Shown piece by piece: positions 1 to 7,132 of a stretch of 22,503 bases of DNA. Positions within the stretch are counted from its first letter, which is position 1. Every line of letters begins with the position of its first letter. The translations under genes and the position numbers were made by a program. Under the pieces are notes generated by a model. The model searched no databases. It had not been told where the DNA came from and worked only from the letters and a program-made list of their open reading frames with translations. This DNA comes from Gammaproteobacteria bacterium (GTDB lineage: Bacteria > Pseudomonadota > Gammaproteobacteria > J044), in the NCBI GenBank assembly GCA_003696465.1, contig RFHG01000178.1, positions 1 to 22,503 on the forward strand, in the 5' to 3' direction.

Positions 1-1
1 A

Positions 2-1303
2 CAGGGATACGATGCCGAGCTGGATGAACTGCGTGCCCTGTCCGAGCATGCCGACGGCTTTCTCGAGGAACTGGAGCAGCGCGAACGGGCCCGCACCGGC
101 ATCGACAAGCTCAAGGTGGCCTACAACCGCGTGCACGGCTATTACATCGAGGTCTCGCGCGCCCACGCCGAGGGCTTGCCGCCCGAATACCAGCGCCGGC
201 AGACGCTGAAGAATGTCGAACGCTACATCACGCCCGAGCTGAAGGCCTTCGAGGACAAGGTGCTCTCCGCGCGCGAGCGCGCCCTGGCCCGGGAAAAGGC
301 CCTGTACGAGGCCCTGCTCGACGAGCTGGCCGGCTGGCAGGGACCGCTGCGCCGCAGCGCCCATGCCCTGGGACGACTGGACCTGCTGGCGACCCTGGCC
401 GAACGGGGCCTTGCGCTGGACTATTGCCGTCCCGAGCTGGTTGACGCACCGCTCATCGACATCCGGCAGGGCCGGCACCCCGTGGTGGAACAGGTGCTGG
501 ACGAGCCCTTCGTGCCCAATGACGCGCTTCTTGAAGAACGCCGGCGCATGCTCATCGTCACCGGGCCCAACATGGGCGGCAAGTCCACCTGGATGCGGCA
601 GGTGGCGCTGATTACCCTGTTGGCCCGCATCGGCAGCCCGGTACCCGCTGGCCGCGCGGTCATCGGCGATATCGACCGTATCTTTACCCGCATCGGTGCC
701 GCCGATGACCTGGCCTCGGGGCGCTCCACCTTCATGGTGGAAATGACCGAGACCGCCAACATCCTCAACAACGCCACCGAACGCAGTCTGGTACTGATGG
801 ACGAGATCGGTCGCGGCACCTCCACCTTCGATGGCCTGTCGCTGGCCTGGGCCTGCGCCGAGCATCTGGCCACGCAGAACCGGTCATTCTGCCTGTTCGC
901 CACGCACTATTTCGAGCTCACCGCCCTGCCCGAACAGCTCGACGGCGTGCACAACGTGCACATCGACGCGATCAAGCACGGCGAGAAGATCGTCTTTCTG
1001 CATGCGGTCAAGCCCGGCCCGGCCAGCCAGAGCTACGGACTCGAGGTGGCACGCCTTGCCGGCGTGCCCAGGCGCGTGATCGAACGGGCCCGCCGCCAGC
1101 TGCGCCGGCTGGAGGAACAGAGCGCGGCCAGTTCCGGCCCGCAGCTTGGCCTGTTCGAACAGCTGCCGGAGCACGACACGGTGGAAAATGAACCGCATCC
1201 GGTGCTGGAGGCATTGCGCGAGACCGATCCCGATGAACTGACACCCCGCGAGGCCCTGGCCCTGCTCTACCGACTGCGCGAGGAACTGGACGATGGAACC
1301 TGA
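2..1303 (+). CDS. mutS: DNA mismatch repair protein MutS, C-terminal part (5' end outside window)
   Basis: MutS binds mismatches as a clamp and recruits MutL in methyl-directed mismatch repair. The frame is open from base 2, so about 433 C-terminal residues of a protein normally about 850 long are present: the end of the lever/clamp region, then the ATPase domain. Walker A (GPNMGGKST) lies at about residues 188-196 of this fragment, followed by the DLASGRSTFMVEM segment, Walker B/signature (LMDEIGRGTSTFDG) and ATHYFEL. The C-terminal tail resembles the usual helix-turn-helix/dimerisation region (LTPREALALLYRL). No frameshift is seen. The stop overlaps the start of tpm by 11 bases, suggesting co-transcription. 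Identification is secure; only the N-terminal mismatch-binding domain is missing, because of the window edge. Confidence 0.98.
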   Translation, partial: QGYDAELDELRALSEHADGFLEELEQRERARTGIDKLKVAYNRVHGYYIEVSRAHAEGLPPEYQRRQTLKNVERYITPELKAFEDKVLSARERALAREKALYEALLDELAGWQGPLRRSAHALGRLDLLATLAERGLALDYCRPELVDAPLIDIRQGRHPVVEQVLDEPFVPNDALLEERRRMLIVTGPNMGGKSTWMRQVALITLLARIGSPVPAGRAVIGDIDRIFTRIGAADDLASGRSTFMVEMTETANILNNATERSLVLMDEIGRGTSTFDGLSLAWACAEHLATQNRSFCLFATHYFELTALPEQLDGVHNVHIDAIKHGEKIVFLHAVKPGPASQSYGLEVARLAGVPRRVIERARRQLRRLEEQSAASSGPQLGLFEQLPEHDTVENEPHPVLEALRETDPDELTPREALALLYRLREELDDGT

Positions 1304-1949
1304 GTTCTGGCTGCAACGCTGGGAGGCCGGACAGACCGGCTTCCATCTGGATGAGGTCAACCGGCATCTGGAACAGCACTGGCCGCAACTCGGCCTGCAT
1401 GCGCCCGCAGGGGTCTTCGTGCCCCTGTGCGGCAAGAGCCTCGACCTGCTCTGGCTGCGCGGACAGGGCCATGCCGTGCTGGGCGTGGAACTCAGCCCAA
1501 AGGCGGTAGAGGCCTTCTTTGCCGAAAACGGCCTGCAGCCTGCCGTGCTGCCACGCCCGCCCTTTGTGGACTGGCATCTCGACGGCCTGAACATCCTGCA
1601 AGGAGACTTCTTCGACCTAGAGCCGGACGATACGGCCGAATGTTGGGGGCTGTGGGATCGGGCATCGCTGATTGCCCTGCCACCCGGGATGCGCGCGCGT
1701 TATGCCGCGCATCTGACCCGGCTCATGCCGCATGGCTGCCGGGGGCTACTGGTGACGCTGGAATACCCGCAGGCACAGATGGACGGGCCGCCCTTCAGCG
1801 TCGAGGGTGATGAGGTCGAGCGCCTGTTCGGCGGCGACTGGGCCATCACGCCCCTGGCCGAGCATGATGTCCTTGAGGAACAGCCGCGTTTTCGCGAGCG
1901 CGGGCTTGAATGGCTTACGGAGCGTATCTGGCGCATGGAGCGCCGGTAA
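1293..1949 (+). CDS. tpm: Thiopurine S-methyltransferase (TPMT family)
   Basis: This SAM-dependent methyltransferase has 218 residues, the usual length of bacterial TPMT. It opens with the typical WLQRWEAGQTGFH. The SAM-binding part FVPLCGKSLDLLWL (about residues 42-55) is followed by the acidic GVELS, and WDRASLIALPPGMR (about 115-130) is the family's second landmark. Bacterial TPMTs methylate thiopurines and have been linked to methylation of selenium and tellurium oxyanions; the natural substrate here cannot be read from sequence. The ATG lies inside the last codons of mutS (11-base overlap), so translation is probably coupled. It ends 6 bases before a convergent gene, with no obvious hairpin terminator between. 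Confidence 0.95.
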   Translation: MEPEFWLQRWEAGQTGFHLDEVNRHLEQHWPQLGLHAPAGVFVPLCGKSLDLLWLRGQGHAVLGVELSPKAVEAFFAENGLQPAVLPRPPFVDWHLDGLNILQGDFFDLEPDDTAECWGLWDRASLIALPPGMRARYAAHLTRLMPHGCRGLLVTLEYPQAQMDGPPFSVEGDEVERLFGGDWAITPLAEHDVLEEQPRFRERGLEWLTERIWRMERR

Positions 1950-1955
1950 GCCGGG

Positions 1956-2180
1956 TCAGTCCAAGGCCTCCCGACACGCTCCGTCATCTTCACGACTGTC
2001 GTACACGGCCATGATGGCGCGCAGCTCCTCCAGAAAGCGTCGGCGCAGGACTTCATCCAGTTCGCGCGCGGATGCACTCACCTCACCCTTGCCTAGGGCC
2101 TCGATTTCGGCACGCACCGACTGGCACCCCGCCTGACAGGCGACCTCGAGCGCACGGGCCAGGCGTTCATCACGATTCAT
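1956..2180 (-). CDS. Hypothetical 74-residue protein coupled to the SMR exporter
   Basis: I do not recognise this protein. It is 74 residues long, soluble-looking and strongly charged, with a helical N-terminal half (ERLARALEVAC) and a second helix (ELDEVLRRRFLEELRAIMAVYD). Two cysteines occur near residues 15-19 and another near the C-terminus. Its ATG overlaps the stop of the upstream exporter gene as ATGA (2177-2180), which suggests translational coupling and so a shared transcript. It converges on tpm with a 6-base gap. Codon usage is GC-rich at third positions, as in its neighbours, which supports real coding. Function is unknown; a role with the exporter would be inference from linkage only. 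Confidence 0.7.
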   Translation of the reverse strand: MNRDERLARALEVACQAGCQSVRAEIEALGKGEVSASARELDEVLRRRFLEELRAIMAVYDSREDDGACREALD

Positions 2181-2506
2181 GAAACGTGCATCTCCGAAAA
2201 CAGCTGAATCACCACCACGCCGGCCACGATCAGCCCCATGCCGATCAGGGCAGGCATATCCGGGCGCTGGCCATAGAGGAAAATCGCTGCCAGGGTCACC
2301 AGCACGATACCCAGCCCCGACCAGATGGCATAGACAATACCCACCGGCAGTTCACGCAGCAGCAGGCTGAGCAGCCAGAAGGCCAGCCCGTAGCCGACGA
2401 CGACCAACACCACCGGTACTGGGCGGGTAAAGCCATCGGCTGCCTTGAGTGCACTGGTGGCCACCACTTCCGCCACCACGGCAAGCGCCAGATAGAGCCA
2501 GGCCAT
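2177..2506 (-). CDS. emrE: Small multidrug resistance exporter, EmrE/Qac type
   Basis: This is an inner-membrane proton-coupled exporter of lipophilic cations, 109 residues against 110 for E. coli EmrE. Four hydrophobic helices fill the whole length. Key residues sit one position earlier than in EmrE: Glu13 (EmrE E14, proton/substrate site), Tyr39 (Y40), Tyr59 (Y60) and Trp62 (W63) in YAIWSGLGIVL. The FWLL and IWSGLG pattern favours the drug-exporting branch over the guanidinium exporter Gdx/SugE. I chose the ATG at 2506 because a GGGAGG ribosome-binding site lies just upstream and the longer frame to 2611 would add a non-hydrophobic tail. It is followed by a coupled 74-codon gene. The substrate is not predictable. 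Confidence 0.9.
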   Translation of the reverse strand: MAWLYLALAVVAEVVATSALKAADGFTRPVPVVLVVVGYGLAFWLLSLLLRELPVGIVYAIWSGLGIVLVTLAAIFLYGQRPDMPALIGMGLIVAGVVVIQLFSEMHVS

Positions 2507-2533
2507 CGCGTTCCCTCCCGAACGAAAGCAGCG

Positions 2534-2539
2534 ATTATA
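2534..2539 (-). promoter_or_regulatory. Putative -10 element of the emrE-type gene
   Basis: On the minus strand a perfect TATAAT (2539 to 2534) lies 27 bases upstream of the ATG at 2506. No good -35 hexamer is present at 16-18 bp spacing, so the promoter is inferred from the -10 match and its position in a divergent intergenic gap. Confidence 0.45.
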
Positions 2540-2624
2540 GGCCATGCGTGCATTGCCGGCATCCGGCGCCTGTGTGGTCAGGCCATCCTCCCGGGACCAC
2601 CGAACGAGCACTGGCCAGATGCCC

Positions 2625-2630
2625 TATAAT
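2625..2630 (+). promoter_or_regulatory. Putative -10 element of the yrbG-kds-lpt cluster
   Basis: A perfect TATAAT stands 24 bases before the ATG of the exchanger gene at 2655, leaving a short leader with a strong AAAGGAG ribosome-binding site. The -35 region is poor. Together with the divergent -10 at 2534-2539 it forms a back-to-back promoter region of about 150 bp (2507-2654). Confidence 0.45.
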
Positions 2631-2654
2631 TGCCCGCTCGTCAAAGGAGTCGAC

Positions 2655-3644
2655 ATGACCCTGCTGCTGTCTGCCATTGCCATTGTTGCCGGCCTTGCCC
2701 TGCTGGTGTGGGGTGCCGACCGATTTGTACTGGGTGCCGCCAGCCTCGCCAGAACGCTGGGCGTCTCGCCGCTGGTGATCGGCATTACGGTGGTGGGCTT
2801 CGGCACCTCGGCCCCGGAACTGCTGATCTCGACCATCGCCGCCCTCAACGGCAACCCGCAGCTTGCGGTGGGCAATGCCATTGGTTCCAACATTGCCAAC
2901 ATTGCGCTGATTCTCGGGGTCACCGCACTGATTGCACCACTGGCGGTCCATTCCAGGACCCTGCGCCACGAATTCCCGCTGCTGCTCGGCATTTCGCTGA
3001 TTGCCTGGTGGCTGCTGCAGGATGGCACCCTGGGGCGCCTCGACGGTGCCGTACTCGTACTCCTGCTGCTGGCGGTGATGGGCTGGCTGGTATGGGATGC
3101 CCTGCATGCACGGCCCGACGACCCCCTGAGCCAGGAACTGGTGGCCGAATTGCAGCAGGATCTTCCCGGCGAGATGACGACCAGCCGCGCCCTGTTCTGG
3201 TTCCTGCTCGGACTGGTGGTGCTGGTGGCCAGTTCGCGGATGCTTGTATGGGGCGCGGTCAACGTGGCCGAATGGCTGGGCGTGAGCGATCTGGTCATTG
3301 GCCTGACCATCGTGGCGCTGGGCACCAGTCTGCCGGAACTGGCCGCCTCCATCGTCAGTGCCCGGCGCGGGGAGGCCGACCTGGCGCTCGGCAACGTGCT
3401 GGGTTCCAACCTGTTCAACACCCTGGGGGTACTCGGCCTGCCGGGGCTCATTCACCCGGCAGCCCTGGAGGGTGACGTGCTGGGCCGCGACCTGCCGGTC
3501 ATGCTGGCACTGACCGCCCTGCTGTTCCTCATGGCCTTCGGATTTCGCGGGCCGGGGCGGATCAACCGCTGGGAAGGCAGTTTTCTGCTAGCCTGTTTTG
3601 CAGCCTATCAGGGATACATCTACGTGAGCGTAACCGGAACATGA
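2655..3644 (+). CDS. yrbG: Calcium/sodium antiporter, YrbG family (CaCA superfamily)
   Basis: An inner-membrane cation exchanger of 329 residues (E. coli YrbG is 325). It shows the two inverted halves of the family: GFGTSAPELLIS with GNAIGSNIANIALILG in the N-terminal half, and ALGTSLPELAAS with GNVLGSNLFNTLGVLG in the C-terminal half. These carry the alpha-repeat acidic residues that bind Ca2+/Na+. Ten or so hydrophobic helices are visible. The ATG at 2655 is preceded by AAAGGAG at good spacing; longer in-frame starts upstream would add a polar tail and lie beyond the promoter-like TATAAT. It overlaps kdsD by ATGA (3641-3644), the classical position of yrbG at the head of the kds-lpt cluster. 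Confidence 0.95.
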   Translation: MTLLLSAIAIVAGLALLVWGADRFVLGAASLARTLGVSPLVIGITVVGFGTSAPELLISTIAALNGNPQLAVGNAIGSNIANIALILGVTALIAPLAVHSRTLRHEFPLLLGISLIAWWLLQDGTLGRLDGAVLVLLLLAVMGWLVWDALHARPDDPLSQELVAELQQDLPGEMTTSRALFWFLLGLVVLVASSRMLVWGAVNVAEWLGVSDLVIGLTIVALGTSLPELAASIVSARRGEADLALGNVLGSNLFNTLGVLGLPGLIHPAALEGDVLGRDLPVMLALTALLFLMAFGFRGPGRINRWEGSFLLACFAAYQGYIYVSVTGT

Positions 3645-4621
3645 ATGCCAGCCATGCCGACAAGCTGAAGGCCCTGGGCCGGGCGGTGGTCGAGACCGAG
3701 CGCGCCGCGGTGGAGGCCCTGTTGCCGCGCATCGATGAGGACTTCGTGCGCGCCTGTGACCTCTGCCTTGCCTGCCGCGGCCGTATCGTCGTCACCGGCA
3801 TGGGCAAGTCGGGCCATATCGGCAACAAGATCGCGGCCACCCTGGCCAGCACCGGCTCACCGGCCTTCTTCATGCACCCGGGCGAGGCCAGCCACGGCGA
3901 CCTGGGCATGATCACCGCCGAGGATGTGGTCGTCGCCATCTCCAACTCCGGCGAGACCGACGAGCTGCTGACCATCGTCCCCATCATCCGCCGCCTGGGC
4001 GTGCCCCTGATCGCCATGACCGGCAACCCGGCCTCGAGCCTGGCGCGCGAGGCCGAGGTCCACCTGGACATCAGTGTGGAGAAGGAGGCCTGCCCGCTGG
4101 GACTGGCCCCCACCGCCTCCACCACCGCCACCCTGGTGATGGGCGATGCACTGGCCGTGGCCCTGCTCGAGGCCCGCGGCTTCACGGCCGACGACTTCGC
4201 CCGCTCCCATCCGGGCGGCCGACTCGGGCGGCGCCTGCTGCTGCATGTGGCCGACATCATGCGTACCGGCGAGCAGCTGCCCAGGGTTCAGGCGGAGACT
4301 CGTCTCGACCAGGCACTGCTGGAGATCTCGCGCAAGGGCCTGGGCATGACCGCAATCGTCGATGACGCCGGACGGGTGATCGGGGTCTATACCGATGGCG
4401 ACCTGCGCCGCACCCTGGACCAGCGCATCGATATCCACGAGACGGCCGTGGGCGAGGTGATGACCAGCCCCTGCCGTACCGCGCGGCCGGACATGCTGGC
4501 AGTGGAGGCGCTGAAACTGATGGAGGACCACCGTATCAATGCCCTGCCGGTGGTCGACGAGGAAGGGCGCATGATCGGCGCCCTCAACATGCACGACCTG
4601 CTCCGCGCAGGCGTGGTCTGA
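3641..4621 (+). CDS. kdsD: D-arabinose 5-phosphate isomerase KdsD
   Basis: Converts D-ribulose 5-phosphate to D-arabinose 5-phosphate, the first dedicated step towards Kdo, the inner-core sugar of LPS. It has 326 residues (E. coli KdsD is 328). An N-terminal SIS domain (about 35-180) contains GMGKSGHIG, GEASHGDLGMI, SNSGETDEL (from residue 101) and the RSHPGGRLGRRLL segment with its conserved histidine. Two CBS domains follow (about 205-262 and 270-326), the second ending in NMHDLLRAGVV. Start and stop of the preceding gene overlap (ATGA), so translation is probably coupled. The next gene, kdsC, starts 15 bases downstream. Confidence 0.97.
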   Translation: MNASHADKLKALGRAVVETERAAVEALLPRIDEDFVRACDLCLACRGRIVVTGMGKSGHIGNKIAATLASTGSPAFFMHPGEASHGDLGMITAEDVVVAISNSGETDELLTIVPIIRRLGVPLIAMTGNPASSLAREAEVHLDISVEKEACPLGLAPTASTTATLVMGDALAVALLEARGFTADDFARSHPGGRLGRRLLLHVADIMRTGEQLPRVQAETRLDQALLEISRKGLGMTAIVDDAGRVIGVYTDGDLRRTLDQRIDIHETAVGEVMTSPCRTARPDMLAVEALKLMEDHRINALPVVDEEGRMIGALNMHDLLRAGVV

Positions 4622-4636
4622 TATCGGGGACAAGCG

Positions 4637-5161
4637 ATGCAGGACATCATCGAAAAGGCCCGCGAGATCCGCATGGTGATCTTCGATGTGGACGGCGTGC
4701 TCACCGACGGCAGCCTGTTCGTGGGTGACGACGGGCAGGAGTACAAGGCCTTCAATTCGAAGGACGGGCATGGCATGCGCATGTTGCAGGAGGCCGGAGT
4801 GGAGATCGCCATCCTCACCGGCCGCACCTCCAATGTGGTGCGCCTGCGCATGGAGGAACTGGGCATCGAACGGGTCATGCAGGGCCATCGTGCGAAGCTG
4901 CCGGCCTTCGAGGCCCTGCTGTCGGACTGCGGCCTGCCGCCGCGCCAGATCGCCTATGTGGGTGACGATGTGGTCGACCTGCCGGTGATGACGCGTGTCG
5001 GTCTGGCGATTGCCGTGGCCGATGCCCATGCCCTGGTCAAGCGCCACGCGCACTGGATCACCGCCAGCCCGGGCGGACGCGGCGCCGCGCGCGAGGTCTG
5101 CGAACTGGTGCTGGAGGCCCGGGGCCAGCTCGAACCGCTGCTGGAACGCTACCTGGCATGA
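4637..5161 (+). CDS. kdsC: 3-deoxy-D-manno-octulosonate 8-phosphate phosphatase KdsC
   Basis: A HAD-superfamily phosphatase that removes phosphate from Kdo-8-phosphate to give Kdo. It has 174 residues (E. coli 188). Motif I is IFDVDGVLTDG with the nucleophile and acid Asp17 and Asp19. Motif II is the serine/threonine in AILTGRTSN, and motif IV is YVGDDVVDLPVM. The C-terminus is short but complete. It sits directly between kdsD and lptC, as in other Gammaproteobacteria, and its TGA overlaps the lptC ATG (5158-5161). Confidence 0.97.
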   Translation: MQDIIEKAREIRMVIFDVDGVLTDGSLFVGDDGQEYKAFNSKDGHGMRMLQEAGVEIAILTGRTSNVVRLRMEELGIERVMQGHRAKLPAFEALLSDCGLPPRQIAYVGDDVVDLPVMTRVGLAIAVADAHALVKRHAHWITASPGGRGAAREVCELVLEARGQLEPLLERYLA

Positions 5162-5718
5162 GGCTGCGCGTACTGCTGGGCCTGTTGCTGGTGCTCGGCA
5201 TGGCGGCATTCACCTGGTGGGTACAGCGGCTTTCGGACGCGCTCGAGCGGAACGACACGGCAGCCGCGGGAAACCATATCGACTACTACCTGGACGACTT
5301 TCGCGTCCTGGCCACCGGCAACGACGGCCGGCCGCGCTACCGTCTCGAGGGAGCCCGGATGACGCATCTGGCTCCGGCCGACACGGCCACCATCGAGGCG
5401 CCAAAACTGGAATGGATCCCGGACAGCGGCCCGGTCGTCACCCTGCGCTCCGAACGTGCCGAGGGCAGCCCCGGCGGCGAGGAAATCCTGCTGGCAGGTG
5501 AAGTCACCCTGCGGCGCCCGGCCTGGAACGAGCAGGACCGCATCGATGCCCGTACGCGTGACCTGCGCGTTTGGCCCGAACAGCGCACGGCCCATACCCC
5601 GGAGGTCGCCACGGCCGAGGTCGACCGCTACCGGATTCGGGGCCGCGGGCTGGCCATCGACCTCAATCGCGGTACACTCACCCTCGAACACGAGGTACGT
5701 GGCACCCATGTCCCCTGA
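5158..5718 (+). CDS. lptC: LPS export protein LptC
   Basis: A bitopic inner-membrane protein that passes LPS from the LptBFG transporter to LptA. It has 186 residues (E. coli 191). A single N-terminal membrane helix (about residues 3-20, LLGLLLVLGMAAF) is followed by a periplasmic beta-rich domain; the YYLDDFRV and GRPRYRLEGARMTHL segments are typical of LptC. The start overlaps the kdsC stop by four bases, and the end overlaps lptA by 11 bases. Sequence is weakly conserved in this family, so position between kdsC and lptA is important supporting evidence. Confidence 0.93.
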   Translation: MRLRVLLGLLLVLGMAAFTWWVQRLSDALERNDTAAAGNHIDYYLDDFRVLATGNDGRPRYRLEGARMTHLAPADTATIEAPKLEWIPDSGPVVTLRSERAEGSPGGEEILLAGEVTLRRPAWNEQDRIDARTRDLRVWPEQRTAHTPEVATAEVDRYRIRGRGLAIDLNRGTLTLEHEVRGTHVP

Positions 5719-6259
5719 TGCACCGAAAATTCCGCTCTGGCTCCTGCCCGCCCTGCTGCTGGCCTCATCCCCCCTGTTTGCCCTGAGCAGCGACCGCGAG
5801 CAGCCGGTACACATCGAGGCCGACCGCCTGGTCCTCGACGAACCGCATGGCACCGTGACCTACTCCGGCCACACCCGCCTTACCCAGGGCAGCATCCGCC
5901 TCGAGGCAGACCAGGTGGTGGTGCATGCCCCCAGGCGGCGCTTCAGCCGCGCGGTGGCCACCGGCAGCCCGGCACGTTTCTCGCAGCTTACCGACGACGG
6001 CCACAAGATCCGTGCACGGGCGCGGCACATGGAATACCTGGCCGCGAAACAGCGCCTGATCCTGCAGGGCGAGGCGGAACTGTGGCAGGACGACAATCTG
6101 CTCAAGGGCCCCCGCATCGTCTATGACATGGCCGACAACCGCGTCGAGGCGCGTGGCGGAGACCAGACCCAAACAACCGGGCAGGAACGGGTGCGGATCA
6201 TCCTGCAACCGGAGACCCTCGACAAGGACAAGGAAAAGAGCGGGGGAGGCAGCCCTTGA
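5708..6259 (+). CDS. lptA: Periplasmic LPS transport protein LptA
   Basis: LptA forms the periplasmic bridge carrying LPS from LptC to LptD. It has 183 residues (E. coli 185). A signal peptide (hydrophobic core LWLLPALLLASSPLFAL, cleavage probably near residue 26) precedes the OstA/LptA beta-jellyroll with HIEADRLVLDE, GTVTYSGHTRLTQG and an EARGG-type strand near the end. I chose the ATG at 5708, inside the 3' end of lptC, because it gives a proper signal peptide; the same frame is open further upstream but reads antisense-like residues there. Its stop overlaps the TTG start of lptB. Confidence 0.94.
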   Translation: MSPDAPKIPLWLLPALLLASSPLFALSSDREQPVHIEADRLVLDEPHGTVTYSGHTRLTQGSIRLEADQVVVHAPRRRFSRAVATGSPARFSQLTDDGHKIRARARHMEYLAAKQRLILQGEAELWQDDNLLKGPRIVYDMADNRVEARGGDQTQTTGQERVRIILQPETLDKDKEKSGGGSP

Positions 6260-6981
6260 AGACCCTGCGTGCCCGCAACCTGGTCAAGCGCTATCGCCGG
6301 CGCACCGTACTCGACGGGGTCTCGATCGAGGTCTCGCAGGGCGAGATCGTCGGTCTGCTCGGACCCAACGGCGCCGGCAAGACCACCAGCTTCTACATGA
6401 TCGTGGGCCTGATTCCGCCCGACGAGGGCGAGATCTGGCTCGACCGCCAGGACATCACCCCCTTCCCCATGCATGCCCGGGCCCGCATGGGCGTCGGCTA
6501 CCTGCCGCAGGAGGCCTCGGTGTTCCGCAAACTTAGCGTGGCCGACAACCTGCGGGCGGTGCTCGAACTGCGCGAGGATCTCGATTCCGAGGGACGCGAG
6601 CAGGCCCTGCAGGCGCTGCTCGACGAGTTCCAGATCGACCACATCCGTGACAGCCTCGGCATCAGCCTTTCCGGGGGCGAGCGGCGTCGGGTCGAGATTG
6701 CCCGCGCCGTAGCCACCCGCCCTGCCTTCATGCTCCTCGACGAGCCCTTTGCCGGGGTCGATCCCATCTCCGTCATCGACATCCAGCACATCATCACCCA
6801 CCTGACCGAACGCGGCATCGGCGTGCTCATCACCGACCACAATGTGCGCGAGACCCTGAGCATCTGCCAGCGGGGCTACATCCTGAGCGACGGCCGGGTC
6901 CTGGCCGAAGGCACGCCGGACACGATCCTGGCCGACGAACGCGTCCGCGAGGTCTATCTGGGCCGGGAATTCAGCCTCTGA
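6256..6981 (+). CDS. lptB: LPS export ABC transporter ATP-binding protein LptB
   Basis: Cytoplasmic ATPase that powers LPS extraction with LptF and LptG (not in this window). It has 241 residues, equal to E. coli LptB. All ABC motifs are intact: Walker A GPNGAGKTT, Q-loop in YLPQEASVFRKL, signature LSGGERRR, Walker B FMLLDEPFAGVDP and the H-loop ITDHN. The start is the rare codon TTG at 6256, overlapping the lptA TGA as TTGA, with a strong GGGGGAGG ribosome-binding site at 6242-6250; no nearby ATG gives a better N-terminus (KTLRARNLVKRY). The weak start codon plus coupling may set its level relative to lptA. Confidence 0.97.
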   Translation: MKTLRARNLVKRYRRRTVLDGVSIEVSQGEIVGLLGPNGAGKTTSFYMIVGLIPPDEGEIWLDRQDITPFPMHARARMGVGYLPQEASVFRKLSVADNLRAVLELREDLDSEGREQALQALLDEFQIDHIRDSLGISLSGGERRRVEIARAVATRPAFMLLDEPFAGVDPISVIDIQHIITHLTERGIGVLITDHNVRETLSICQRGYILSDGRVLAEGTPDTILADERVREVYLGREFSL

Positions 6982-7000
6982 GCATCCCGATGCAGAAATG

Positions 7001-7029
7001 ATGCCAACCCTCCGCCACTCCCCTATAAT
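7001..7029 (+). promoter_or_regulatory. Putative sigma-70 promoter upstream of rpoN
   Basis: A perfect -10 TATAAT (7024-7029) lies 17 bp after ATGCCA (7001-7006, 4 of 6 bases of the -35 consensus). Expected transcription start is about 7036. This is in the 144-bp gap between lptB and rpoN and would let rpoN be transcribed separately from the lpt genes. Confidence 0.5.
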
Positions 7030-7039
7030 CGGGGTGACG

Positions 7040-7132
7040 ATGAACAAGAACGCGCACAAGCCCCGAGCCGGAGGCAGCCCGAGCCTGCCCAGGGACGAGT
7101 ACCAGGTTCATCGGGCCATGCGGACATGCTGA
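7040..7132 (+). CDS. Possible 30-residue leader ORF overlapping the rpoN start
   Basis: A small ORF, ATG at 7040 to TGA at 7130-7132, encodes 30 residues rich in Arg, Pro and Lys (it begins MNKNAHKPRAGG). Its stop overlaps the rpoN start codon at 7126 by 7 bases, so ribosomes finishing here could re-initiate at rpoN, which lacks a good ribosome-binding site of its own. The ATG is only a few bases beyond the predicted transcription start, so it would be almost leaderless. It may be chance; no family is recognised. Confidence 0.3.
   Translation: MNKNAHKPRAGGSPSLPRDEYQVHRAMRTC

Noticed and set aside
2535..3455. Long minus-strand open frame antisense to yrbG
   Set aside because: The residues are low-complexity Gln/His/Gly-rich, a mirror of GC-rich codons, and the plus strand encodes a clear YrbG exchanger.
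3857..5209. 450-codon minus-strand open frame across kdsD and kdsC
   Set aside because: Shadow of two well-supported plus-strand genes; composition is His/Gln/Gly-rich with no domain.
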